Shown one piece after another: positions 21,743 to 35,534 of a stretch of DNA of 64,000 nucleotides. The notes beneath the pieces were generated by a model. The model did not search any database. It worked only from the letters and a program-made list of their open reading frames with translations, and was not told where the DNA came from. The stretch is from assembly GCF_001640805.2 (NCBI RefSeq), contig NC_066833.1, positions 13,472,183 to 13,536,182 on the forward strand, in the 5' to 3' direction. A program made the translations under genes and the position numbers. The DNA is from Lates calcarifer (taxonomy: Eukaryota; Chordata; Actinopteri; Centropomidae). The first letter of the stretch is position 1. Each line of letters opens with the position of its first letter.

Positions 21743-24700
21743 CAACACATACACACATTAACACGTAGATATATAGCCTATAAATACATGCAGAGTTGGC
21801 TTGTGAGGGCAAAATAGTCTTAATTGCGCAAGTCCTTGTGGTAAGACCACAGCCAGTGTGTGCAACTTCATTTGTGCGTCTGTGTACAGTTATGTGTGCG
21901 TGTGTGTTAGGGCTGTGTGTCGCTGCTGAAAAGATAAAAGGGTAGATAGCGCTTTTTTTTTTTTTTTGAATCAGGAAATGAAGAACTGCCAAATGGTTGT
22001 GGACCCCCTCAAGGCTACTCATTATGGGGTTAAAGTGATGCATGCACACACACACACAAACACACACACTCCTACACTAGTGTGTTTGAAGACACCCGGT
22101 GTCTTCTGACACTCTCTTCTACCTCTTTCAACCCTCTCTCTGTCTCTATAACCCCCGCTTTCTCTGTCGGGGCAGGTCTGAGATGAAAGTCGGCCCGAGC
22201 CTTTTGCCCCTCGAGGGTATTAATCTTCTAACGACCACATTATCCCTGATAAATAACCCTTCTGTCTTTAGCTTTAGAGCTTATGCAGTTCTTGGTTGCA
22301 CCAGTAGGACACAGCAGTCATATTGGGCAACTCCCAGTATGAATGTGTGGATTTAAAGCAGCTGTGTTACTGAGGAAAAGCATGTTCAACTCACAAATAA
22401 ATGTTTTTAAAACCCTTATTATTTATCAGTGTTTGATAGAGTAACTTGTCGACATTTTTGTAGCCTCCCTCCCTTTCTTCATTAGCTCTGTCTTCATCTC
22501 TGTTTCTCATTTGGTTGCATTTGATTGCTCCTTTTGTCAGCAAAGGAAATCCAATATGAAATCCCACATAGCATTGGGAAGACAATTTACTCTGCTGCAT
22601 TAGAAAAAATGCACAATAACAACCCCGTTGACCTCAGAAATTCATACAAAGCAAATTAACAAGAAAAGAGGACGTCTTTCGTCAAAGCTCCTTGGCCTAC
22701 AGTGACAAGTATAATGCCTTAATATCGTTAAGAATCCAGAGCAGAACTTCAAAGCAGAATTAAGTCTGTATTGATATGGACTGCAGCTAAATATGACAGC
22801 CAAATGTGATAGACTTACCTAAAAGTCAGTGTGGGGATGTTTAGAGTCTGTAGGTGAAAGGAGAGGTTGCCATATGGAAATTCCCATAGATGAGCTAAAA
22901 CAAACGCATACATTAAGTACACAGGGACTGACTCCCTTCTTTTAATTCTTTACACTCTTCCTCATTTTTTGGCAGTCAGAGCAGGCTTCCTCCCATAACT
23001 GCCACTCAGTCTCCTGCTATTCATCCTTGTGTTTGTATTTGTTGTAGTAATGCTTGAGACCTTACTGCGCAAACACACTGTGTGTTCATTTTTATTAATC
23101 AGGCATTAAACACTGTAAAAACTTAGACTGCCACAAATCAACTCCTCAGCTGATACTTGGTTAACTAAGAACATTTAGGTGATTAGTTGTGTCTTATTCA
23201 TCATTAGTCATTGCTTGAAAAATAACAGTCTTTGATAAGAAGTAGATTTCTACTGCATGATCAGTATGTAGCTGGCCAGTTTTTCCTCTTTACACCCTCA
23301 GGCTAGAAAGTCTAATATCTCTTTATAGATTTCCTTACACTAAATCCTCTGGCTATCACCTATGTTTGGATTAGGAAGCGGAATCGCAACTGATGAAACT
23401 GATTAAAAAATACTGTTTTTATCGTGCAGCGGATGGAATATGTTTTCACCCAGGTGGTTAGATGAGTCTTTGAGGATTCTGGAAATACCTTCAGAACCAG
23501 CATCAAGTTTTGTTTTGTTAAACGACCTTGTGGGATTCTCAAGATCGCAGGGTATTTAGTTTTGGGAATATCGGATCCCTAGCTTTGTGATTCAAATCCA
23601 ACAGTAATACATGACAGGAACAAACTTGGGCTCCACTAAACCAGGTTAGTTCACTAAGGGCAGTCAATCATTGCCAACTTTGGCACTTACATTGTTGATG
23701 TTTAGTTTTACTGAATACAACAGTCTTAGCATTGCTCTTACATGTTGTCCCCTTGTCTCACTGATTTAGTTCCATTCATTAGTATCAGTGGGAAATAAGC
23801 CATATAAATCTCTTTTTCTGCACCCCTTTATGTCTTTCTACCTTTATGTTATTCTGTACTGTTACAAATGGAGTTTGTGGGAATTTACTTTTCACCATCA
23901 GTGTTTAACTCCATGAAGAATATTCATTACGCCAGTTGATAATGACTTCCTTCCCGATTAAATAATAGGCCAATCAGTGGCCACGGAACCCGGCCAAGAC
24001 ACAAACCAATGTAGAAGATGAAGAATGAGGTTAGAGGATGGTTTGTGGGCTCTTTCATAGCACTTAATTTCTGATGACAATTAAATCAGCAGCCAGGGGT
24101 TTCTGTCATCCTCATTCTGGTATTTTTGAAAGGAAAATCTGTTTTCCATTTAAATCTTTTTCTTTATTTTCTTTCTTACAGTAAATATTATTCTTTATTA
24201 CAGTAAATATGTAATAAAACAAATAAAATCATATTTGTCAAGCATGCAGTCTGATGTCCTACTCCTAATAATGAAATAATAATGAAGTATTATTTTCGCT
24301 TCTAGCTAAGACATCGGTCCAACCCCACTACAAACACACTACTACAAACTCACAGAGTTTAACACATAATCCCTCTGCTTCCAGGCCATAAACAAGTTCC
24401 CATACTTAATCAGTACTGACTTGAAGAGCTCTGTCCCTTAAAAAAAGAAAAATATTTTATCTCTTTACAGACCAGGGCTTAACCTGCCAAATCCAAGGAA
24501 GATCTCAAACACATGTTGCCTTAAACCCTGCATGCTTGTGTGTGTGTACTCACAACACCTCAAACCCTGGTATTTTCCAGCATCTTTTAGCCCCTGACAG
24601 AAGAAGAGGTGGTCATAATTAGCATCACTGCACATGATACAGATGTTTGTCTTAAAAAAGAAAATCTCACCAGCTAAAGCACAGTGTATATTTTTAACCC

Positions 24701-27700
24701 ACTTCATTTGGCCTGCACGTGTCCATCCAGAGTTTACTTGACTTCACACTAGAACCAAAGCAGACAAGTTGTAATGGTAGCAAATATAAACTATTAACAA
24801 ATTAAATAAATGCTGGCTGCAAAAGTCACGACTCACTTAAAAAACTAATTTTAGGCATTTATTTTTCTATTAACACTGCATGACTCTGCCTTGTTTTCCA
24901 TCTACTTATGTTTCATGGCAGGTTTTCCACTCAACTAGGTTCACCATGAGGGTCTCAAACAAATGCAGCTGCCACATGAATAAAGTGAATTCTGACACTG
25001 CAACAGTGAATTATGAATTATGAGACTATTATTAGAAACTCTCCTTATGATGGTCTATAAATCAAACAATTTCACTCAGTATAATACCATGTCATTAACT
25101 GTACGGTGGCCATAATCATCTCCCTGTGCCTCTAATTATTTTTACATTGGGCTTAAAAAGCATCAAATCCCACCTCAGCTCAAGTGTACCAAACATTGTG
25201 CCATAGCTTTCAATAACACATCTAAGTGTACGTTCAAGAATTTGGGCCAATCCACTGTCAATCCACATCTAAGTAATCATAAGTGCCCCCACTGTCACTG
25301 TTTTTTCTCTAAAGTGAATTATGAGGGAGGAATGTGCTGCCGGCATTTTTATCTCCTTTCTGTGATTTGGAGGCAGCTGGAGAGTAAATAGAGGGGTGGC
25401 AGGCGGCAGAGCTGTCAGTTAAATTAGACCAACCGCTTTCACCTTCAGCTGAATCAGACCATGAGCACATCTCAAAACTTCTATCAACAGAGCTCACTGA
25501 CTGGAAAAGAAAGAGACAACACTGTCGCTCTATCAATCCTGATCATCAGATTTCCGCAATACATTGACACTGCTCGTTCCCAAGCTCCTTACTTTTCTAG
25601 GTTTACAAGTCTTTATCAGTTCGAAAAGGAAGTCAAACTCACTGAGCAAATTAGCCATCAAGGCTCATTTATCAGGAGCCAAATGAGCCAGAAATAAATA
25701 CGTCTAATTTCCAACATGATTACCGCCTAAGTTTGATGTGAAAATAAACTCATGATTAAAGTGATTTCCAACTTTGGCGACAGACGCAAACCTCAGACAA
25801 CAGCTGGCCCTCGTCTCCTCACTAAATATCCATTTGCTTCAGTTCCATCCAACTGCAGCATCATGCTTTATCAGTGCAAACTGTATTTCCACAGGAGTGT
25901 CAAAACACTGCTTTGCAGCAACTTGAATTTCCACCAACAAATCAGATCAGGATCTAACTGTAAGTGGGACACACAGAGAGTACATGGCTCAAATATCATC
26001 TGGAGTAGTAGGACTGTGATGAATGTATGTAAATGTCACTGATAGAAAAAATAAAAAGGACTTAATGTTAAATTAACAGGTTTTTTAAGCAGCAGAGAAA
26101 CACATCTCTGGTAATTTTAATACTAAGTTATGTTCATGGCCTCAGCACTAAATGAAATGTGTGTGTGTGAGTGTGTGTGTCTGCGTGTGTGATGTTTCTT
26201 CATCTTTCTTCATCTTTTGATTGCTTTAATTACAGACTTACTGTCAGCTTCCCACTCGGTGCACAGGAAAAACAAACTCTTAGGGCACATGAAAAGAAGT
26301 CCCATATATACACACACACACACACCCGTAACACACACCTATTCCAGCTCCAGTCAGTCAGTAGGCTCTTTGATTCTCTGCCTGCCGGTGATCTGTCTTT
26401 CATCGTCTCCTCTCCCTGATCCCTTGTTCCCCTCTTTAGCTCTGCTGGGGCAGAACATCTCTCTCCCTGTCTCTGTGTATGTCTCTGTTTATTTTGCAGC
26501 GGCTGTAGGTGGGAAGCCTAATCTGCAGCCTGGAATTCATGTGTATGTCTTATTGCATCCCTCTAACTAACGCTTACAATAAAGTAACAGTTGAACAATG
26601 CAGTTCTTCCCACTAAAAAGTTCTGTATATTAGCATTCATATGTTTTTAAGAGCATACCTTTCATGATGTTTCCTTGGCTTTATGATTTGCTTGTTCCTT
26701 TACGATACAGTGCAGTATAGAATGCAAAAAAACACTCCAAATCAGCATTAGACAAGCCTTTTAGGAACCATAAGGAGGTATTTATTGTGATTAGCAGAAT
26801 TTAGAATTTAGATTTAGCCTTAACTATGGTATAATTGAAGAAAATAATTCAAACATTGGTTTTGAATAAAATAATTAGCATTGTTCATATTTCCATTTGT
26901 CAGCATTACAATAATATACTGTAAGTGTGTGTTTTTCCCCCTTTGTGGAGATTTTTTCTAGAACAAATCCAAAGTCTCTCTGAGCACTCATCACAGGGGA
27001 TAATTTTCGTTGTCTGCGCGGCCACTAGTTATGATGGATAGATGTGGTTGTCAGGCCCAGGGGATCCTTAAAGTGCAAATCCTTGTCAATCCATTCAAAA
27101 AGTATATAGTTAAGAATTTAAGTGCTTGCTTTAGAGGGTGGAAATTTGCAAATAAACAGAGGCGTTCAAGCCTGCTTCTGGTAACGCATATTTTCACCTG
27201 CCACCATGAGCAATGTGAGGAGGGCGTAACACAGATCACACTATCCAGATCCTACGCACATCTGCACAGGTGCCCCGACCAACAGCAACATGATCCCTCA
27301 CTGCCCTCCCACCTGCCAAATGTCTCACCAACAAATGCCAAAAACACCACAGCTGGGGATCAAACCTGCCATAGTGCGCAAGCATTCCTTCACCAGTGCT
27401 CTTACCTTCATCTTAGCGTTATAAAGTCCTCTGTGTTAACATGCATGATATCAACCGTGATGTTCAAGACCTCACTCAGTATTTCTGTTTTTCCACAATG
27501 TAAGACATTAAATGCCAGATCTCCCCCCATAGACTCTATACAGAAGAAGCTGATGACTCACTGAAGTAGGTTGCCCATATGCAGGACCCTAAGTAGACAC
27601 AAATTAGACCACAAACCCCAATTTGATTAAACTCGCTCCCTGGGGCCTCTATGGAGAGGTTTCAACTGTTGATTTAGTATTGGTTTGTTGAACTGTCTGT

Positions 27701-30315
27701 GCGGTGCATGGGGAAATAATAGTGGTGAGAGTGAAACCTATGATTAGAAAAGCTTACTCCTTTTATGTTGCTTTGCCGGGATTATTGCACGTAAATTAAA
27801 ATATAATGAAATGCAGCTACCTCTCATTTTGCCAGGGCCCTCCTGGAAGCCCCTGAGGGAGCGCTGAAGATTCACTGCCCGATCATAAGCTGTTACCTTG
27901 TCCCGTCCTGGTCACTGTGACGGCAATTGATTAAGAACACACTAAAGTTAGGGTATATTCAAGGAAAAGCCTTTTGTTCCCTAATTTAAGAGGAATGCGT
28001 ACTAGGTTTGAGCTGCACATAGAATCAGTGTTACGGATGCTACAGCTTTATACCAGCCTTAACTACTGCCTTATAAATTTACTGTACTGTATACCTCTCT
28101 TCTTTAGCGATCCCAACATACTTAAGTATGAATTCATTATTAATATTAAATGTCTAAATAGCATACTTCATGTCGGTTAAGTACAACACTGAATACTGTC
28201 TTTACTACTGTCTTTATTTCATAAAACTGTTACTTTAGAATTTATTTTAAATAAAGCACTTTTTTTTCTTAAATAATAATAATGCACATTTTGTGAGCTT
28301 TTTTGTTTTAACAGTACAACTTTTAGGCTAAGTCTAGGCAGAAGTATTTGAGTGAAGTCTTTTTGAACCATTTCCAAACATAATAATTATCCTATAAATA
28401 TATATTAAGATCCCTGTAGGGATGAAGTCGACACTGACATTGTAGCTTCCTTAGACTTATCTTCTGTTGGATCACCAAAGTATATAAATCTAAAGGTCTT
28501 ACACCCCCATGGATAATTACGACAATCTTATACATTATACAAAACGTGCAGGATTGGTAGCTCTTGTTTGTGATCCTGGTTCTGGTAAGGCAGTGGATAA
28601 AAGCTTCCACCAAACTGCCACAAATTAGTACAGTAATAAGCTAAAATAACTTCACTTCCATAAGTAAACTCTAAATGACGTGTTTAGTAGAATATCATCT
28701 TAGATGTGTGAGGCATTATGAAACATTCAGCTCCAACAGGCCTCCTGAGCTCTATAAATTTCTCTACAGGGGAAATGGATATGCTGTGCGGATTGGAATC
28801 AGCTGTAACATCAAACATAAATCTCAGCGATGGCTTTCACAAGAAAAACACATGAATCCCCTCTCCTTTCTATGATATCACTCCAAAATAAATAGAGTTA
28901 TTGTGTGAATTCCAATACCAAGCGGCATAGAGCAACAGAGAGGCGAGTAAGTAAACAAATTATCTATTCACTTCAGTCTAGTATAGGATGATCATGACTA
29001 CAGGCGCTGGCTTTGTTAGTTTTTCTGCCTTCATCCCTTTAATCCTCAGAAACCATATTAACTTCTTTTGAAGATGAGTTACTCTCCCTCCCCTGTTTCT
29101 TCTCTGTGTCTCCTTTGCCTTTCTACCTGTGAACATGAAAGATTCAAGTGGCAGCGGAGACAGGCTGCACCGGGGGCTGCAAGGGGAGAGAGAGGAGGAG
29201 AGAGAGTGAGGGAGACGCACAGATAAAAAGACAGAAAGAGGGAGTGAGAGAGAGAGAAAGAGAGAGAGGGGGGATAGAGACGGATTGATTTCCACCTCCA
29301 GCAGCTATAGTTCAAAGCCAGCCAGCAGACTTCAGAGGCTCGGCAGGACCCGGCATGTCCCCAGCCGGGCCGAGCTGCCTGTCTGCGGGTAGGACTTCCC
29401 CTGGGGGCCCCGGGGCCCGGGACAGTCAGGCGGCACCAAGAAAACAATTATGCAGACAGAGGAGAAAGGTGTGCAAGGCCACAAATGCACACTTGCTCTA
29501 ACATCCACAGCCAAAAATAAAATGTCAGAATCAACCTTCCTGACTTATCATAAGGCTGATATGACACATGAAAGGCACTGAAATAAGTCATGGATAAGAA
29601 AACACAAGCAAAATTCCCTGTCTACTTGCATTCCTAATGAATTTCACACAAGAGCATAAAGTCAGAGTTTAGGGTCTGCATGCTTATGATTCAAAATCAT
29701 ACCCTTGTCAAAAAGCAACTGAGGCCTGAACTACAAAGCTACTGATGTGAGAAATTAGCAACAATCTCATTTGTCTTCCACCTTCAGCTAAAACCTTTGC
29801 ACCAACACGTACAGGAGCTGTCGCATACTTCAGAATGGATTTGAGGACATGCTTGTTGCACACAGACAGCACTCAAAAATGCATATAATGTAGCCTAGAT
29901 GACGTTCGTGCAAATAATAACATTTAAAATGTATTGCTCCAATCTCATGCACTTGACAACAAACATATCTGCCAGTACATTCTAAGATGTATACTTTGGC
30001 CAATAGGAACCAGCATGTCACTTAGATAAGATGTCATCTAAATGTGGCAACGCTGTGTTTGAGGTCACTTTTACATATTTTGATACAAAACAGTAATCAT
30101 AAACCATGGTAGGTGTACATTTTTTTGCATCTGCGCTGTGTCTCTTCTAAAGTCAACATTTCCCAAAGCAAAAAGAATAAGAATTCAAACTTATGGTGAA
30201 ATTACAGTAAAGCACATGTTTGTTTGGCATAATAAGTCAGGAATTTCCCCGAAGTCTTGCAGCAATCTGTCCTTGCATTCCTGAGAGCTGCGGAGCTGCT
30301 CACACGTCTACGTAC
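19149..30315 (-). other. edar: edar intron 1 (inferred)
   Basis: About 11 kb between the candidate exon 1 and the start-codon exon. It holds short CA/GT and GA arrays (20788-20817, 21711-21738), a GC-rich island near 29140-29460 with a GA-rich flank, and long non-repetitive stretches at 22150-22280, 23930-24120 and 27590-27920 that could be conserved regulatory DNA. I recognise no coding exon on either strand. Confidence 0.5.
29140..29460. other. GC-rich island in edar intron 1
   Basis: A GA-rich stretch (29165-29285) followed by strongly GC-rich sequence with GGGGGCCCCGGGGCCCGGG near 29404-29422. A plus-strand open frame of 45 codons starts at 29354, but resembles nothing I know. It could be a secondary promoter or an unannotated exon; I see no decisive signal. 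Confidence 0.45.
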
Positions 30316-30690
30316 CTGGAGCTCAGAGAAGGGGGGTCGGGGGGGCGGCACACTGGTCCGGTTTCTCCGATGCACTGCGGGATCAGCTGGCGGGCGATCA
30401 GTCCCCCTGTGTGATCGGTGATCAATCTGTTGCGTGGTGTCGGGTGAGCATCGCCGAGGGACTGACTGGCCTTCTGCGAGTTTTTCCTCCTCACTGCTCG
30501 AGCTGCGTCTCAGCCTCCGCTCTGGTGCATGTGTGTGTCTGCAGGCTCCTCCTTGGGAGAAGGTGGGGAAAAAAAGCGAGAAGTTTTCTCCGCCCTGAGT
30601 GGGAAACAGATTAACGTGCCCCAGGTAGACTGACTTTCGGCGGGGACGGTCGACACGCTGCAGGCTACGACTCAACCCCGCCATCTAGTG
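30316..30690 (-). other. edar: Candidate non-coding first exon of edar
   Basis: GC-rich, CpG-containing stretch in a mostly AT-rich region, upstream of edar on its strand, ending in a textbook donor CTCCAG|GTACGT at 30316/30315. Human EDAR also has a non-coding first exon. The transcription start is not visible: I see no TATA box, and 30690 is an arbitrary edge where GC content falls. A second donor-like site (CTGGAG|GTGAGA) lies at about 30717, so exon 1 could be placed or extended differently. Confidence 0.45.
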
Positions 30691-31005
30691 CACGCGAGGA
30701 GGTGGTGGCAAAGTCTCACCTCCAGTCAGATGTTACCATAACAAAAACATTTACTGAGACCGACGCAAATCACCAATGCTTGTCCTTACAGTATACTTTC
30801 ACAATAAGATTACATTATATCAGACATAAAAAAGGCATATAAGGCAGACTATGTCCGTTTGTCTATCAGAATAAAACAGTATAAACACATAAAGAGGTGT
30901 TTAAAAGACATCTATACACTTACAATATTACAGTTCCCATCACTACCACTGCTTCTACTTTTTCACTGTTATGCTATTGCTGCAAATATTACCACTAATG
31001 GGAGG

Positions 31006-31440
31006 AGTATTTAGGTCCTGTACTCAGGTACATGCAATATCACAAGTAAAAGTCCTGCACTGAAAATAACTCTGCAGCAAAAGTACAGATATTATCACCT
31101 GAATGTACTTGAAGTATCAAAAGTAAATTATGCACCAGACTGATCATGGTCAGGATAATAATGTTATCATGCATCAAACTGTACGAAGAATTGTAATCTT
31201 GTTGTGACTGTCAAGGTGGTAATACTGTGGGACAAATGCATCATGTTTTATAAGGTTTTCTCTATCAAATCTTCATCTGCAAAATAACCATAGGTGTCAA
31301 ATAAGTGTAGTGGGGTAAAAGTTATAATATTTGCACTCTGTATAAGTAATGTAGTAACCATTAAAATAGTTACATGTAATTATAAGCACATCAAATTTGT
31401 ACGTATTTGTGAAAATATACTTAGTTACTTTACACCACTG
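31006..31440. mobile_element. hAT-like non-autonomous element (decayed)
   Basis: Right end CTTAGTTACTTTACACCACTG resembles the terminal repeat of a very common teleost short element whose ends read CAGTGGTGGAAAGTAAC and its complement. Interior phrases such as AGTATTTAGGTCCTGTACT, CAAGTAAAAGTCCTGCA and GAAGTATCAAAAGTAA fit the same family. The left terminus is worn (about 31006). No coding capacity. The hAT assignment comes from the remembered family type of terminal repeat. Confidence 0.65.
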
Positions 31441-31739
31441 AATACAGCTGCTAATCCCACTGCTTCTACTAGTGCTATCACATACACGAACACACATACA
31501 CGCACAAACACGCACCTTTTTTCTTCTGAAACAGAAGCCATAAATTAGTTTTGAGTGTGTTTGTGTTCATGTTATGTCGATGACTGGTGCCTGTTGTCTG
31601 AGTGGGACTAAAGCTGGACTTTAGTCTTCCTCCTCCTCCTCCTCATCCCCCTTTCCGCTGCTTCTCCTTTTCTCAGCCACAGGAAGGGGGACATAAAAGA
31701 GGGGCTTTGAAAACACTGGGAGTCCTGTAATTACTTACT

Positions 31740-31960
31740 CTTCCTCTCTCTCTCTTTCTCTGTTTCTGTCTCTCCCTCTGCTCCTCTTTCTGTACTTCCC
31801 TTCATCTCCATTGCTCTCTTTCTTGGTCACTCTCTCTTTCCTCTCACTTTCTCTGTCCCTCTGTCTGTGTGTCCCTCTTCCTTTCTTTCCCTCATCCTCC
31901 TCTCTTTTTTCTCTCCTCTCTCTCTGTCTCCCTCTTCCTTTCAGAGACTCATTGATGTCG
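31740..31960. repeat. CT-rich low-complexity tract
   Basis: About 220 bp composed almost entirely of C and T with scattered G, built of irregular CTCT, TTCC and CTGT words. It lies in the intergenic region. Confidence 0.85.
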
Positions 31961-34900
31961 ATCCAGGGGCTTCCTGACTGAAAAGAGGATGAGAGGAGAG
32001 GAGATTAGATGAGAAGAGAGGATAAAGAGAGGATAACAAGAAGAGTGATGAGTTCTGCTGAGAGAATGATGGCTGCTCTGTCACAGACCGGACAAAAACA
32101 TGTATTAAGCAAAACCTCATGTACTGGATGGTGCAACATGAAAACACATGCAACTGACTCTGCGTAAGGTGAAACAAGATAGTGTCTGTTGAGATAATAT
32201 GACAATACAGTAAGACAGGCCTAGATACATGAAGCATAATGTGGCAACAAAGATTAAAGACCATATATATATATATATATATATAGCACAACACAATGAA
32301 ACATCTCAACATGTACATTCACATAAATATTTTTTGTTCCACTGCTAAAGTAGTAAATAAATAACACAGGAAAAATCATAATTTAAAACATGTTGTGTCT
32401 CTATGAAGTCTCAAGGTCAACATGCATTAACGCTGGAGATCAGAATTTTGAAGATTGGGTGTAGTGCAGCATCTGTCCCAGACTGACTTCCCTGTTTTAC
32501 CCCCTCCTCCCCCGAGCACCACATCAAAGTACTGTAGCTCAGAGAAGACAGCAGTCAGTGGAGGCCTTATTTACTGATTGATGTAATGAAGTTAGAGTAA
32601 CTTCAGTTTGCAGCAAAATCATTGAAAAAAAACTTCCTCGTGCTTCAACCCATGACGTTGAAAATATAGTCCAATAGTTGTCCACTTTTCAAGGATGAAC
32701 CCAAATCTATATTTTTTTAAAGAAGAAAAAATAAATAAAAAACAATGATCTCCTTATATTTAATATAATATTTACAAAATTATCTTACGAGGAAAAGTGT
32801 AAATTGGAACCACAGTGCATACAAACTCTTCCTTTGAATCTCAAGATTATGATGATAATATAAATATATTTCTACATTAATTTATGTATGTAGAATTTGT
32901 CTGATTCATTGTCACATAGAACCAGTTCATGTTAACACAAAAACTATTATTAAAAAAAATTAAAGGTCATATGCATCACATCGCATGTAAACAAAACAAA
33001 CAACATACAACAATTTCATGCTGTTCAAATATTTTGGTGTAACCCTAGCTGAATTGACACTGTCTCAAACTACAATAAAAAAAAAAGTTTTCCCACGTGT
33101 CTTGAAGAACATACACATGCTGTACAAGTGAACCTGCCACAGACTCCATGACCTTGTTAGTACCCCTGTTAGCGCCCCCCACATGTGCATTGTCTGCAAG
33201 AACACACACTCATCCTCTGACTACTCCTCAACGAGGAAGCAAAGATCCAGTTGCCATGGTAACTGCTGTGTCAGCTAACCTACTTTTGCGTGAACGAAGG
33301 ACATTGGTCGATGAGAGAGAGGTGTATGGTATAGGTACATGGAGAAGATCCATATATACACACAGACACATGCACATACACACTACATATTCATTATATT
33401 TGATCATCTCAAACAAGATTTTGCCTTTCTCCAGAGCAGTGGCGGAATTCATATGTTCTACCGTATGAGAAATGACAGGATGCTCAATATTGATTACTAT
33501 TTATATGAGTGATAAAGAACCCGACAGGTAAACCAGGTTTGTGCAGAAGAAAACAGCCATAAAAATAGAATATGAATGCAAATGAAGCTGCAGATGAAGT
33601 TAAATCAACACAGCTTAAGTTTATTTTCATAGCTCATCATAAAAAGGATTTCCCAAAGGCCAACCTTTAATTACAAAATAATTACTGCAGTAATAAAAAC
33701 AATGAAGTTTTCTATCTTATATGGCAGCAATAAAACTAAATATTGCAGTACAGTATGCAGCAAAAAAGAATACATAGCATAACACAGTGAAAACCCACTG
33801 GAAGCCTTGAGCAAACTGGGCACCACTCACTGACTCTACCCTGAGGAAGGAGAAAAAAAGAAAGAAAGATCACATTCTTTGGGGGGGGGGTGTTAGGAAA
33901 AATGGTCCTTAAAATATGACAATTATGACAAAGTTAATGTTTTATATTTAATACAACTGAAAATGCCAACACTTGGGTGTATTATGTATTATTATATGAA
34001 TTAAATATGTGTAAAAAGCACAACATGGTGTATAGTGCACAAATGCATAATCTATGAGTTCATCATTAGAACTCACACAGAGCTGTTTAACCCTTGTATC
34101 TCTAAAAGGCTAGTTTCCATTGCTAATTGGCACATCTACTATTTAACAGCATCCACCTTTTGTCTGTTATTGACAACACTGGGTCCTACAGGGAGCCCTA
34201 ACTATGCTGCTTAAATGGATTGAGGGGAATTTTCATCCAATAATCATTTTTGTTCACTTCTCCCTGTAGTTCCTCACTAATTCTGAATCATTGGCTGTGG
34301 AGAATTGTATTAAGCAGATGAAACACACTGGGCATGACATGAGTGGGTACGATAAAGAGAGAGAGTGAGACACCATGAGTTTGGGATTGTTGCCAGCACT
34401 TGTGGGCTGCTGCGCTTAGCGAGGCATTCCAAATCAGGGTCTGACAACAACAATAACAACACGCACACACACACATTTTCAGCAGCTGACTTACTGTGGC
34501 ATTACAATATTCTGCAGCCACAGGGATTCACACACACCAATAAGACATGGTGTGTCTCTGTAGATGAGATGCAGAGGGAGCTTCCTCTCACAGCTGAGCT
34601 GCAAAAAGTTTTCAAGTTAACTCAGGAGTGGTGCTTGACCTTATGATTTTAGAATTGTTATTTTCTCTTCCAGTTATGAATTAAGGCTCCCGTTGCATCT
34701 TGTTGGAGCCTATTATGACCTGTTAATTTGCATCTCAAGGTACTAGAAAATGTTCCATTTTGCTGTTTTGAGTTACCTGTATACTGTAGATGGCCTATGC
34801 AAATACTACAGGATAGTTCAATCACAATGAGTATGTCTTGTTTTTGTATGAACCACTAATCAGTCTGTATAAGTACATATAGAATGTGCCTGTATGTATA

Positions 34901-35110
34901 AATGGCAAAATATTGTCAGTGTTAAATGGAATAGCAAACCATGGCAATACAGTATATAACAGTCTAAGTATCTGAGTAATCAGTGCTGTTGTTCCACACC
35001 ACATACTTCTGTCTCATTCTAGGCTTCAGCAGTCCACCCTCTCCTTTTCATCGTGGGTGGTAAATAGTGGGTCCACCCTCCCACCCCCCACCCAGGAAGG
35101 CGTCACTATG

Positions 35111-35111
<1 letters not shown>

Positions 35112-35161
<50 letters not shown>

Positions 35162-35308
35162 TATACATGCACCCCCACACACAAGGACAAACGTACACAC
35201 ACACATGTGCCTTAATCACTCCTGATCCCCTCTGGGCCTGAATGTGAGAGCAGAGCAGGTCTGAACAGGTGGAAAGGCAAAGCAAGCCTGCAGTCATGGC
35301 TGGGAAAC

Positions 35309-35349
<41 letters not shown>
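35112..35349. repeat. Two (CA)n arrays in direct orientation
   Basis: (CA)23 at 35112-35158 and (CA)20 at 35309-35349, separated by 150 bp, upstream of sh3rf3. Confidence 0.95.
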
Positions 35350-35351
<2 letters not shown>

Positions 35352-35534
35352 CTTTGTCCTTTATCTGTGGTGTGTCCATCACATAGCCCGTGACAGTATT
35401 TATCTGCAAGAAATACTTTAGATGCCATGGTTTTTTCCTTTATCCCACCATTTCATTGAAAGCATGCATGTCATATAAACACCCATTTATCCATTAGCTC
35501 CTTTAAGTTACAACATGATGTACACACTGTTAAC

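Noticed and set aside
27010..27564. A 184-codon open frame on the plus strand in edar intron 1
   Set aside because: Longest unexplained frame in the introns, but no recognisable domain, no splice or promoter context, and a composition like the surrounding non-coding DNA. A database search would settle it.
29354..29491. A 45-codon plus-strand frame in the GC-rich island as a small gene
   Set aside because: Short, Arg/Pro/Gly-rich as expected from GC-rich DNA, with no similarity I recognise.
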